Source: Phascolarctos cinereus (Eukaryota; Chordata; Mammalia; Diprotodontia; Phascolarctidae). From it: 64,000 bases of DNA. The position numbers and the translations under genes were made by a program. The stretch spans positions 1,946,001-2,010,000 of the forward strand of contig NW_018343969.1 of the NCBI RefSeq assembly GCF_002099425.1. The letters run 5' to 3'. The notes beneath the pieces are model-generated. The model saw only the letters and a list, made by a program, of their open reading frames with translations. It was not told the DNA's origin and ran no database searches. Shown here one piece after another: positions 22,293 through 32,835 of the stretch (within the stretch, counting starts at the first letter, position 1; the number at the start of each line of letters is the position of its first letter).

Positions 22293-22295
22293 GTT

Positions 22296-22465
22296 TGTTT
22301 TCAGTCATTTCAGTCACGTCCAACTCTATATGACCCCATTTTGAGGTTTTCTCAGTAAAGATATGGGAGTAGTTTACCATTTTCTTTTCCAGGTCATTTT
22401 ACTTACTTGTAAAATAACTGAGAGAAATAACTGGAAACTGAGGCAAACAGGATTGTGACTTCTTG
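22296..22465 (-). mobile_element. Long tRNA-derived SINE, partial
   Basis: Antisense TTTTCAGTCATTTCAGTCACG, ATGACCCCATTTTGAGG and TCTCAGTAAAGATATGGGAG, then a scrambled stretch around 22400-22440 and AACTGAGGCAAACAGGATTG. The core and head are missing. Confidence 0.65.
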
Positions 22466-22589
22466 ACATTCCCTTTTTCACATCCTTTAGTTGTAGCTAC
22501 CTGGAAACAAAATCACTGATCATTTCCATTTAGAACTTGTCAGCAAACCAGTAGCTTCATATACACTATTTTATGAGTAAATTTCATTA

Positions 22590-22672
22590 TATATATATAT
22601 ATACAATTTCCTATTTTTTTACATATTCTCTGTCTCTGTCTCTTTCTCTTTCTCTCCTCTGTCTCTGTCTCT
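22590..22672. repeat. Short TA tract and (TCTCTG)n-like pyrimidine repeat
   Basis: A ten-unit TA run near 22590-22604 and a TCTCTG/TTTCTC repeat at 22628-22672. Confidence 0.85.
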
Positions 22673-23229
22673 CAAACATAGAATTGCACTGTGTCTAAGA
22701 CAATAGTCATTGATTTTTCATAGCTAGCTAAAATGAAGTAATTATTGTGGGATAGATTTTTATTAAGAAATCATAATACGGTTATCTTAAATCTTGAGGC
22801 AAATATTGTAAAAAATATATAGTTTTCAGTACAATGAGTCTTTTTATAAAGAATTTCTTCTTCAAAAGAAATAAATCCTTTGTATTTATTTAATCCTAAG
22901 AAATACCTTGATTTAACATGTTGGAAGGCAAAAACTAATATTTAGGAAACTATCATAAACTACCTTTTAGTATTCATACTGAATCTCTGAAATTGTTTAA
23001 TTGCTCCCATACTGCCACATTTGTTGAAGAGTCATGTCATATGGCATGCTACTGCCTGTCTGGAAATGTTTTAGTGATTTCTTTCCAATCTTACCAAAAT
23101 TCTGTACTATTTAGAACAAAGTAGGGAAGGAATAGCTTGGGCTAGAGCTGTAATTTCATTGTTACAGGAAACTCCCAGATGAAGAAATTCTCTCTACCTA
23201 TGTAGCTCAGTACCTTCTCTGCAATGTAT

Positions 23230-23380
23230 GGTGTTACAGAGCTGTCTAGATCCCTGAATGGTTAAGTATCTTGCCAAGAATCACACAGACAACACATGAC
23301 AAGAGATAGGACTTGAAGTCAAGTTTTCCTCCTTTGAAGTCTGTCTGTCTATCTACTATGTCCAACTGCCTCTGTGATAC
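23230..23380 (-). mobile_element. MIR/SINE-like fragment
   Basis: Antisense core words GGTTAAGTATCTTGCCAAGAATCACACAG, then AGGACTTGAAGTCAAG and TACTATGTCCAACTGCCTC. Diverged; family uncertain. Confidence 0.45.
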
Positions 23381-23424
23381 CATTAGGAATAGGATCATGA
23401 GATAACTGATTAAGGATAGGAGGA

Positions 23425-23580
23425 AAAATATAGGTCATTCTAACCTCCTCATTTTACATGTGGACACTGAGGCTCGAAGAAGATTACACCACTTTTCCAG
23501 GGTCACACAGTTGAAAAGTTGGGTGGGATTAGGACCCAGGTCTTCCAGATTCCAAACCTAGCATTCTTTTTGATACAATT
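23425..23580 (-). mobile_element. MIR-type SINE
   Basis: Antisense copy: AACCTCCTCATTTTACATG, GGACACTGAGGCTCGAAG, CCAGGGTCACACAGTTG, GGACCCAGGTCTTCCAGATTCC. Confidence 0.65.
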
Positions 23581-23584
23581 TCTA

Positions 23585-24815
23585 TAATAAGTAATAGAAT
23601 CTCTGATCTGGACATTTCTTTAACTAATTGTATTAAATTTCCTTCTCCTTCTCATGTTAATTTAAAAAAATCCAAAAAACTAGGTTTTTGTTTTCTACCA
23701 TTGTGGAAATTACTATGCTGGTCATTCCTTATCTATCTTGCATTTTATACATATCCTATAATGGATCATTTATCTAATATAACCATGAAAGTGTTATAAT
23801 GGCAGACACTAAAAGAATAAACAAAATAAACACTATTCATAACTTGACATTCGGATACAAATGTCCTTAGATATAGCTAGTGGTTTTACATACACATGGT
23901 TTATGAATGGGACCTCAATGAAATGTGAAAGGGGTAATGAAATTATTTGGAGGAGAGGTATGGGGCCACATTTTCAGAAGGGCATCGTTAAAAGATAATT
24001 TAAAGTAACATATTATTGCCTATGTGGTTGCCCATCATTTTAATTGTAAAAAATAAGCAAACAAAAGCAAGTGTACCAGGTATAGCAAAATAAATTAACA
24101 CATGATTGAAGCTTACAAAAAAAAAGTGTTGGGGCAGGGTGCAAATCCTTGAAGAGTTCTCCAGAAAACCTATTGACAAAGTGGTTCTTTCCCCTTTGTT
24201 CAGAAGAACCTATTAAAATGAAATCAAGATTCTGATGGAATTGAGTGGGTCTCTTGGAAAATTTTATGACTGTGGCTAGACCCAGATGAGGAAAAAAATG
24301 GCTTACCATTTCATCTAGGTTCATGGTAATATTTTCCAAAGTTAACATGAAACACTCTGCTCAGTTTTCTTTTTACTGGACTGGAGTTGGATATATTTGA
24401 TTTGTTTTTTTTTTTTTTTTGCATTACTCAGCTTTTTCAGTGTTACGAAGATATAGTGCACATGAAGCAAGGATAAATCAAAAAAAAGAGGAAAAGTGTA
24501 GAAATTTGAAAGAACAAATCATCCTCTGTCTGCCAATTCTTAATGAAAAGAAAAATTTGCTTGTATTTTCTGGAGTTAGAATTCTAGTGTTCTAGGAAAA
24601 CATTACAAATATATAAATTAGGCTACTTCAGTGTAGCCACTACTTTCCTTTAATTTTACTTTTGTTTGCATTGTTAGACAAGGATAAATTTAAATATTTA
24701 TAAGTTTTTGATCATATTATTTGCCATGGACACAAAACAGTAACAGAATCACATATTGAATTTATGTCAAATACTCTAGTCAAATTTTTCTTTTAGAAAT
24801 AAACAGGACAGGGAT
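23585..24815. other. No recognisable feature
   Basis: AT-rich DNA. The 102-residue minus frame at 24040-24348 has no familiar motif and no supporting context. Confidence 0.4.
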
Positions 24816-24818
24816 TTT

Positions 24819-25047
24819 TGTTGTTCAGTTGTATCTGACTCTATATGACCTCATTTGGAGTTTTCTTAGCTAAGATACTAGACGGTTCACCATTTCCCTC
24901 TCCAACTCATTTTACAGATAAGGAAACTAAGGCAAAGAGGGTTAAGTTACTTCCTCAGGGTTACAGAGCTAGTAAGTGTCTGAGACTAAATTTGAACTCA
25001 GGTCTTCCTGACTCCAGGCCCAATGCTCTATCCTCTGTGCTGCCCCT
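24819..25047 (-). mobile_element. Long tRNA-derived SINE
   Basis: Nearly full antisense copy: TTTTGTTGTTCAGTTGTATC, GACCTCATTTGGAGTTTTC, TTTACAGATAAGGAAACTAAGG, GAACTCAGGTCTTCCTGACTCC and a degraded head ending CTGCCCC. Confidence 0.85.
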
Positions 25048-25207
25048 TGGGATAGAGATAGGGATCTAGGATCTCATTTATAAATTGAATTCCAAGGTAA
25101 AGAATCTCACCAATGCAGACCAGCATTTTCTCTGCTACTTAGAGTCTGAAAGACTTGCCAAGAGCACTGAGAGTTTAAGAGGCTTGCCCAGGATCACATA
25201 GGGAGAG

Positions 25208-25251
25208 AAAACAAGCATTTATTAAGCTTCTACTGTGTGCCAGGCACTATG
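25208..25251 (-). mobile_element. L2-like/CORE-SINE element, left part
   Basis: AGCATTTATTAAGCTTCTACTG and GTGCCAGGCACTATG begin an antisense element that resumes at 25756 after the RTE-related insertion. Confidence 0.65.
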
Positions 25252-25755
25252 TTGTTGTTTGTCCTTCATTTCAAAGAGGACCAGTGACATCATGGGGTGA
25301 TGTCTTGACTCCTGAGTTAACTGGGTTTAAATGAGGCAGAGATGTGCAAAGTCATTAGCCTCATTCTCTTTTCCAGAGTCATCAAAGTCCAGTGGCAAGA
25401 CAAAAGTCAGTATACAGTGGATGACCTTGGTGTCATTGATGTCTAACTAAGCTCTCAGGGTTCTACAATGCCTGCTTCAGTCATCTTCATGGCCATTGAA
25501 ACAAATTGTTCTTATCTGCCTATTCTGCTTTGGGAAAAATCCGTGGGGTAGACATTCCCCTCATTGCAAGGTTTGAGGCCCTGGCAGTGACCTCAACCTG
25601 GCTCAACCCATATGCTGGGGCAATTTTACAGTAGATTCTTAGAGCCCCTGGTGACAGTTCGGTGAAGGTGGGTTACCACAAGTGAATGAGCAGCCCAAGG
25701 GCTCAGGAAGCCCTCATACCAGAGGTGCTAGTCCTCCCTGCACACCCTAAAAATG
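25252..25755 (-). mobile_element. RTE-related ~500-bp unit
   Basis: Starts with TTGTTGTTTGTCCTTCATT (a CAA-type 3' tail in sense) and CAAAGAGGACCAGTGACATCA. It ends at CTCCCTGCACACCCTAAAAATG. The first ~60 bp resemble the 3' ends at 37.48, 43.73 and 53.17 kb, the first of which leads into an RTE-clade reading frame. AGGCACTATG (25242-25251) and AGGCACTTTG (25756-25765) flank it as a 9/10 target duplication. It carries no reading frame of note, so it may be either the non-coding 3' region of an RTE or a non-autonomous derivative. Confidence 0.65.
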
Positions 25756-25978
25756 AGGCACTTTGCTAAGCACTTTACAAAAATTATCTCATTTGATCCC
25801 CACAATAATTGTAAGATAGGTGCTTTTACTATCTCCATTTTACAGCTGAGGGAACTGAGAGGAGATTAAGTGACTTGCCCAAGGTCACAAAGCTAATAAG
25901 TGTCTAAAGCTGGATTTGAACTCACCTCTTCCTGTATCTACAACTAACACCCTAATCACTATGCCATGGAGCTGCTTC
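25756..25978 (-). mobile_element. CORE-SINE, right part after the RTE-related unit
   Basis: Continues the element at 25208: GCTAAGCACTTTACAAAAATTATC, TTTGATCCCCACAATAATTG, CATTTTACAGCTGAGGGAAC, AGTGACTTGCCCAAGGTCAC, GGATTTGAACTCACCTCTTCC and the head CACTATGCCATGGAGCTGC. Confidence 0.75.
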
Positions 25979-26427
25979 TACTGAGACAATATATGTCAGA
26001 GATAACAAGCATTTGAACACAGTTCTTCCTGGATCCAACACTGCTTTCTATGTACTATGCTATGCTACCTCTCAATCAGAAATAAATATAGAGTGATTTT
26101 GAAAGAATTAATTTCCCCCACACACACTCTCTTTTAAGTTCTCTGTTTCTGTACATAGTCCCTCTTTCCCACATAATCGTTTCATACATTCTTGGTAAAT
26201 TTAAGATGTTGCCAAATTAGCTTCCAACCAGACAAACTGAGGTGTTTTTTTTTAAATGCTTCCAAATCAGACATTCATTTTTATTTCTTATTTGGAGCTT
26301 TTAAAATAAATATTGGTTACCAATTTGAGATAGTTGTTTTCTGTGTATAGTACTTGTCCCTCAATTACTATGGATAATTGAGAATTGGTTTTTTAGGATT
26401 TTCATAATATCTCACATTTACATAACA

Positions 26428-26555
26428 ATTCAATAAGTATTTATTGTGTCCATTACATATAAGGCACTATGAGTGTAGAAGGGAATCCCTGCCCTCAAGG
26501 AGCTTACATTTTGCTGGAGAAATTCACAGTAGTGTGGGGATAAATATTTAACAAA
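26428..26555 (-). mobile_element. L2 3' end
   Basis: Antisense L2: AATAAGTATTTATTGTGTCC, AAGGCACTATGAGTG and CTGCCCTCAAGGAGCTTACATT. The SINE at 26558 starts right after it. Confidence 0.65.
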
Positions 26556-26557
26556 GG

Positions 26558-26690
26558 GCAGCTAGGTGGCACAGTGAATAGAATGCTGGGAAATGGCAAA
26601 ACACTCCTTTATGCTTGCCAAGAAAACCCCAAATGGAATAACGAAGATTCAGAGGTAACAGAAAATGACTGAACAACAAAAAATGTTAAC
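26558..26690 (+). mobile_element. tRNA-derived SINE with an internal deletion
   Basis: Sense copy in which the head (GGGCAGCTAGGTGGCACAGTG, GAATGCTGGG) is joined directly to the distal part (AAATGGCAAAACACTCC, AAGAAAACCCCAAATGG, ACTGAACAACAAAAAATG). About 110-130 bp including the B box and core are missing relative to the full copy at 32448-32699. The joint lies at a GG shared by both sides. Confidence 0.8.
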
Positions 26691-26796
26691 AATTGTCCCT
26701 CTGTCATTATCAACAGTTTCTCTGCTGCTTTCAAAAGTCCAGATAATCCACAAAACAACAAATCAAGCTGTGGTTTGTTTCCTGCCAATTAAAAAA

Positions 26797-29275
26797 AATT
26801 AGTATTTTATTTTCCTCCAGGTACATGTAAAACAATTTTTAACGTTCATTTTTGAAACTTTAATTTTCTTCCTTTTTTCCCCACCCCCCATTGAAAAGGC
26901 AAGAAATTTGACATAGGTTATACATATGTTGTCATGCAAAACATTTCCATAATAGTCCTGTTGTGAAAGAAAACATAGACAAAATAACCTCAAGAAAAAT
27001 AAAATTAAAAAAAGTATGGCTCAATATGTACTCAGACACCATCAGTTCTTTCTCTGGGGATAGATAGCATTTTTCATCATAAGTCTTTCAGAATTGTCTT
27101 GGATCATTGTATTGCTGAGAATAGGTAAGTCATTCACAGCTGATAATCTTACAATATTACTATTACTTAGTACAGAGTACATTTCAGCTTGTATTAGCTC
27201 ATATAAGTATTTCCAGGTTTTTCTGAAAGCATCCTGCTCATCATTTCTTATAGCACACTAGTATTCCATCATAATCACATACCACAATTTGCTCAGTCAT
27301 TCCTCAATTGATCAACTTCCCCTCAATTTCTAATTCTTTGCCACCAGAAAAGAGCTGCTATAAATATTTTTGTACACGTAAGTCCTTTTTTTAAAATCTC
27401 TTTTGGGATACAGACCTAGTGTGGTGTTGCTAGGTCAAAGGGTACTCATGGTTTTATAGCCATTTGGGCACAGTTTCAAATTGCTCTACAGAATGGTTGA
27501 ATCAGTTCACAACTCCAACAATACTGCATTAATGTCTAATTTTTCCCACACCCCCTCCAACATTTGTCATTTTCCCTTTTTGTCCTATAAGCCAATCTAA
27601 TAGGTATGAGGTAGTACCTCAGAATTGTTTTGATTTACATTTCTTCAATCAATAGTAATTTAGAGCATTTTTAAAAAATATGGCTATAGATAGCTTTGAT
27701 TACTTCATCTGAAAACTGCTCATATCCTTTGATCATTTGTCATGTGGGGAATGGCTCTTTAAAAAAATACATTTGACTCAGTTCTCTATATGTTTGAGAA
27801 ATGAGGTCTTTATCAGAGCAACTTGCTTCAATTTTTTTTCACAGTTACTATTGCTAACTGTATTACCCTCCATCTTATCCCCCCTTTATTCTGTTCTTTC
27901 TCTCCTTTCACCCTGTCCCTCCTCAAAAGTGTTTTGGATCTGACTGCCACCTCCCACAATCTGCCCTGCCTTCAATCACAGCTGCCCCCAACCTCTTCCC
28001 CTCCTACTTTCCTGTAGGGTAAGACAGATTTCAATAACCAATTGAGTGTATGTTATTTCCTCTTTGAACCAATTCTGATGAAAGTAAGGTTCACTCAATC
28101 CCCCTTATATCCCCCGCCTCTTCCTCTCCACTGTAAAAGCTTTTTCTTGCCCTTTTTATGTGAGATAATTTACCTCATTCTACCTCTCTTTTTCCTTTTC
28201 TCCCAGTACATTCCTCTCCCACCCCTTAATTTTATTTTTTTAAATATCCCTTCATATTCATCTCACATTTGGGTCCTCCTTCTAACTGCCCAAATAATGA
28301 GAAAGTTTTTATGAGTTACAAGTATCATCTTCCCATGTAGGAATGTAAACAGTTTAATTTTATTAAGTCCTTTATGATTTTTCTTTCCTGTTTACCTTTT
28401 TATACTTCTCTTGAGTCTTATATCTGAGGGCCAAATTTTCTATTCAGCTCTGGTCTTTTTATCAAAAAATGCTTGAAAGCCCTCTATTTTGTTGAATATT
28501 CATTTTTACCTCTGAAGAATTATATTCAGTTTTGCTGGATAGGAGATTCTTGGTTGTAATCCTAGTTCCTTTGCTCTCCAGAATATCATATTCCAAGTTC
28601 TCCATTTTTTTTAATGTAAAAACTACTAAATATTGTATTATCCCGATTGTGGCTCCATGATACTTGAATTGTTTCTTTCTGGCTGCTTGCAATATTTTCT
28701 CCTTGACTTAGGAGTTCTGGAATTTGGCTATAATATTCCTTGGAGTTTTCATTTTGGGATCTCTTTCAGGGGGTGATTGGTATATTCTTTCAATTTCCTC
28801 TGGTTCTAGAGCATGAGGACTGTTTTCCTTCAGAATTTCTTGAAAGATGATGTCTCAACTCTTTTCTTGATCATGGCTTTCAGATGGTCTAATAATTTTT
28901 AAATGATCTCTCCTGGATCTATTTTTCCAGGTTAGTTGTTTTTCCAATGAGATATTTCACATTGTCTTCTATTTTTTCATTCTTTTGGTTTTATTTTATT
29001 GTTTCTTGATTTCTCATAAAGTCACTAGCTTCCATTTGCTCAATTCTAATTTTTAAGGAACTATTTTCTTCAGTGAGCTTTTGTACCTCTTTTCCATTTG
29101 TCCAATTCTGCTTTTTAAGGTGTTATTTTCTTCGTTATTTTTTGTGTCTCCTTTAACAAGCTGTTGACTCATTTTTATGATTTTCTTTGTATTACTCTTA
29201 TTTCTCTTCCCAATTTTTCTTCTACCTCCCTTACTTGATTTTCAAAATCATTTTTGAGCTTTTCCATGGCCCAAT
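26797..29275 (-). mobile_element. Half-L1-like (ORF1-bearing, RT-lacking) L1
   Basis: An antisense L1 composed, from its 3' end, of an L1 3' UTR (26803-27000), a piece homologous to the distal ORF2 of the 1.9-4.6 kb copy (27005-27830), a ~600-bp C/T-rich linker (27840-28450) and then ORF1 (about 28460-29275). The endonuclease and reverse-transcriptase parts of ORF2, several kilobases in a standard L1, are absent. The same linker occurs at 49.9-50.47 kb joined straight to the 3' UTR. The layout matches HAL1-type elements, which must borrow ORF2 protein in trans. Confidence 0.7.
28460..29275 (-). pseudogene. L1 ORF1 remnant of the half-L1
   Basis: The minus strand encodes the C-terminal ORF1 words AARKKQFKYHG (28462-28692). 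Upstream it reads the RRM-region counterpart and the coiled-coil part seen at 12.9-13.7 kb; the nucleotide order (TTTCTTTCTGGCTGCTTGCAA, then CTCTCCTGGATCTATTT, then TCTTCAGTGAGCTTTTG) is the same in both. Indels and stops break the frame into short pieces. The N-terminus stops near 29275. Confidence 0.75.
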
Positions 29276-29480
29276 ATCAATGCAAAGTATTTCAAGGGGA
29301 AGATATCTAGTGGGGAGAATCATGAAAGTCTGACATTGGAAGTGGTCATTGAGGTGATCCTTGAAGAGAGCTGGGAATATTTTACTGTTTTAGAGTTTAC
29401 TAAGTACATTCCTTACAACAAACCTGCCAGACTGGTCAGTGCAAGTATTATTAACCCATTTTTAAAAAATGGATTACAGA

Positions 29481-29572
29481 GAGGCAGCATGGCATAGTGA
29501 TTAGAGAGCTAGCCTTGACACAAAGAAGAAATGCATTCAAATCCTGCCTCTGACACATGCTAGATAAGTTTA
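29481..29572 (+). mobile_element. SINE head fragment
   Basis: AGAGGCAGCATGGCATAGTG, a GAGAGCTAGCCTTG stretch, and TTCAAATCCTGCCTCTGACAC B box; a MIR or CORE-SINE start. Confidence 0.55.
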
Positions 29573-29691
29573 GGAAATGCGTTAGGAAATTCCTTAAAAC
29601 TTTATATTGCAAAGAAGGTTCCAGCCTGAAGTAATTTCTCACCAAAGAGTTGCATATACCAGTGGAATCATAAAACTAGACCCTATCTGTA

Positions 29692-29822
29692 TCTTTTTAA
29701 ACTGAGGTTGAGAGGATTTTAGTAGCTTGTCTCAGATTACACAGGTAGTAAATGAAGAGACTTGAATCCAGGTCTTCTCAATCCATATCCCAGATCCTTT
29801 CCATTATACTAGGTCACCAGAG
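29692..29822 (-). mobile_element. MIR-type SINE fragment
   Basis: Antisense AAACTGAGGTTGAGAGG, GATTACACAGGTAGTAAATG, TTGAATCCAGGTCTTCTCAATCC and TTTCCATTATACTAGG. Confidence 0.55.
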
Positions 29823-30014
29823 CAAGTAAGTATATTTTCCATTCCCCATTTGAAATCACAATCTGAGTACAGTAATCAAATTAATCCATCATCACTGCCA
29901 TTCCTGGAAAAGACATGATAATTAATTTGCCCTAAAGGTCCAATCACCATTCCTTTGATTTCCCTGTCCAAAACATTCTAGCTGGGCTACATTTCACAAT
30001 ATTTATTATCTTCT

Positions 30015-30145
30015 TCTAGTAGAAATAAGATCCTTGAAGACAGAGATTGTTTTGTTTGTTTCTATCTGCTTTCCAGGCTGTATAGGACAGTTCCTGGCAT
30101 ATAGTAATCACTAGATAAATGCTTTTTTCATTCATTCATTCTTAG
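30015..30145 (+). mobile_element. L2 3' end
   Basis: Sense L2 terminus: GATCCTTGAAGACAGAGATTG, GACAGTTCCTGGCATATAGTAA, TAGATAAATGCTTTTTTCATTC with the terminal ATTCATTCATTC. Confidence 0.7.
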
Positions 30146-30149
30146 CACG

Positions 30150-31864
30150 ATAGTCCTTTCATTTTCACTCTTAGAATTAACTTTCCAATGCTCAATATAT
30201 GTGTTGAAAAATATTTTAAGCTCAGATTTAGATAAGCTTTTGAAAAAAAAAAGATTTCTCGTTGATTGGTGAAAATATTTGACATAACAAGAAGAACATG
30301 ACATTTTAGAACTATTCAGTATACACTTATTAATTTGGACTTTGGGACCTGAGCTGTGGAGTTCAATAGTAAAGCAAGATTTCTCATTCTGAAGTGATAC
30401 AAGAATCAGGGATGGTGTAACATATGGCAGTATCAGGACATATTGCAATTCCAGGAGCTTGTGTTTGGCAATGCTGTACAACAGCTGGTAGGGGGTGGAC
30501 TTTGGCAAGCTACTTTCCAGGGATGTGATAGAGATGTCACAATAAGTTACCATACGACTTTCTCATTTTGAATACAAATTACTGCAACTGTTACTATCCC
30601 ATTATCAATAATCTACTATTATGAAAGCTGTATCCATCCAGATAGGTCTTATTCAATAAATCAAAAGTGTTGAAAACCTAAGTTTTGCTTGAGGAATTGC
30701 CTGCTTTGACTCAAGAACCTCATCATAGTGTTCAGTTGCCTCTTTTGAATAATCATAAATTTATTAAATAAAAATATTTACATTGTTTTAAAAATACTAC
30801 TCTCTAAAAAAAACAAAAACAAAATATAAAAAACAACCAAATAACAAAAATAGGCAAGAATAAAAACAAAAGTTTAACAGACTCAATTCCCAGACTGTCT
30901 CTATGTTAAGTCAGCCAAACAAGAAATCTAATTGCTCTCCTTTACAACATAGAGGTATGTTTTGATCATCGAAAAGTTTACTTTTTAATTAGAAAAATGG
31001 TTTCAGTCATTTGGAGATGCAGGCAGGAGTATCTATGTTGAGCAAAAACCAAAGCAGCACAAACCCCAAAAGCCCATGAATCTAAAATGAAACACATCCA
31101 CTTTTACTTCTAATTTGGCATTCTTTTAGTTCAGAATATCTTGGTGTCAGAATATTAAACCCAAGATAGAAAAATTTATACCTAGTTGGGTCACCTTTAA
31201 GCAGCTTTATTACTTACTAGAAAAAGCCTTGCAGATTACCTTTGAAACGATGCTTCAGCTCTTTTTACAATTTAACTCAAATTACCTCTGAGACTACTTA
31301 AGAACTTTCCTTTTTAATCCTTTCTATTTTGCTGTGCATTGTACAGTATAGCACAGCACTTTGCTATAACAATGAATGAAAACTTGGTGTTGGGAAAGAA
31401 TAGGGATGAAAAATGAAAAAGCAATCAATGGATGATATTTAAACTGACTTTTGCTATTTAAACAAATTCTTGCATGCTTTGCCACTACCTCCTTATTTGG
31501 CAGAGATTTAATTTTCTTGTTGGTAAGTATTATGATAAATTAGATATGGACCATCGTACTATGCTACCAAAGACTTCTGGACATCTGTGATCCTAATGCT
31601 CAGCCAGGAAACCAAAAAGAAAGAAAAACCTCAGTATGGTAACTATGTTCTCTGATTAGATTACTGATTTATATGTCAATTTTTACAGATGTTAGTTAGC
31701 ATCAGCCATTTTCTTTCTTTATCAAATTGTGCTATTTCTTACATTCAAAGCCTTTGTTTTCTTTCCAGATTGTTAGATAATTTGAAGTATTAAGGTCATT
31801 GTGACTGGTATAAAAAAGGAAGGTTATTTATTGACAAAACATTGGACTTGGGGATCAAATGATC
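30150..31864. other. No recognisable feature
   Basis: AT-rich DNA. The 141-residue minus frame at 30128-30553 is the longest in the region but has no identifiable domain, starts in L2 sequence at one end and has no exon signals. Confidence 0.4.
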
Positions 31865-31867
31865 TGT

Positions 31868-31922
31868 TTTTAATCATAAAGTTGTACAGTTGGAGATGAA
31901 AGGGATAGAAAAGGCCATCTAG
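31868..31922 (-). mobile_element. MIR-type SINE, left part
   Basis: CATAAAGTTGTACAGTTGGAG and AAAGGCCATCTAGTC begin an antisense MIR that resumes at 32048. Confidence 0.55.
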
Positions 31923-32047
31923 TCATTCATTCATTCAGAAAAATATTTATTATCAGCCTACTATGTGTCAGGCACTGTGCTGAACACTGGGGACACAAAA
32001 GGAGGCAAAAGACAGTTCCTGACTTCAATACATTTACAGTGTCATGT
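31923..32047 (-). mobile_element. L2 3' end inserted in a MIR
   Basis: Antisense L2 with the very end preserved (ATTCATTCATTCAG), then TATTTATTATCAGCC, GTCAGGCACTGTGCTG and CTGGGGACACAAAAGG. MIR sequence resumes immediately after. Confidence 0.75.
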
Positions 32048-32160
32048 TTTAATCTCTTCATTTCACAAAGAAGAAAACTAAAGAGCTAGGAAATGAAGTA
32101 ATTTCTACAAGGTCACAAAGACAGTAAAAGTATACTTTCTGCTGTATCATTCTTCCTCCC
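32048..32160 (-). mobile_element. MIR-type SINE, right part
   Basis: Continuation: TTAATCTCTTCATTTCACAAAG, GAAAACTAAAGAGCTAGG, CAAGGTCACAAAGACAG and a decayed head. Confidence 0.55.
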
Positions 32161-32447
32161 AAGTGTTTTTATGGCCACCTATACATCAGTGGGGTTAAAG
32201 TCAAATAGAAATCTAGTAATTAAATCATACATAAAAAACCCTTCCCCTCCTATGTTGATTAAGAAAACCATACATTTAGATTATCTATATTCTATCCTAT
32301 TTTTATTTATTTTGTTAAATAATTCCCAATTACATTTTAATCTGGTTCCTTGGCACTCAGAAATATTTCATGTTTGACATTTTTGCTGTATGCTATGATC
32401 TATGACAATGAAATCCCCTACATTTAGGCTTTAATATTGTTATACTG

Positions 32448-32699
32448 GGGTAGCTAGGTGGCACAGTAGATAATGTGTCAGGCCTAGAGTCAGGAAGACT
32501 CATCTTCATGTGTTCAAATCTGGCTTCAGACCAGCTGGGTGACCCTGAGCAAGTCATTTAACCCTGTTTGACTCAGTATCCTTATTTGTAAAATGAGCTG
32601 GAGAAGGAAATGGCAAATCATGTATTTTTGCCAGTATTTTTGTCAAGAAAACCCGAAATAGGGTCATGAAGAGTCTGACATGACTGAACAACAACAAAA
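32448..32699 (+). mobile_element. Long tRNA-derived SINE, complete with target duplications
   Basis: A 252-bp sense copy: head GGGTAGCTAGGTGGCACAG, A/B-box region ending GTTCAAATCTGG, core GTGACCCTGAGCAAGTCA, body AATGAGCTGGAGAAGGAAATGG and AAACCCGAAATAGGGTCATG, tail GAACAACAACAAAA. TGTTATACTG flanks it exactly on both sides (32438-32447 and 32700-32709). This is the best reference copy of the family in the window. Confidence 0.95.
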
Positions 32700-32835
32700 T
32701 GTTATACTGACATTCTGTTTAAAACAAATCCAGGAGAAGGAAGTAAGTTTTCAGCTAAATGGAAGGATGGCTTAGAAGATCTCAGAACTACACCCTTCTT
32801 TGTCCTACAGCAGATTAATTTATCTGTAATTGAAG

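Noticed and set aside
30128-30553. 141-residue minus frame, one of the longest in the window
   Set aside because: No recognisable domain; one end overlaps the L2 terminus at 30.1 kb; no exon boundaries. Chance opening is plausible.
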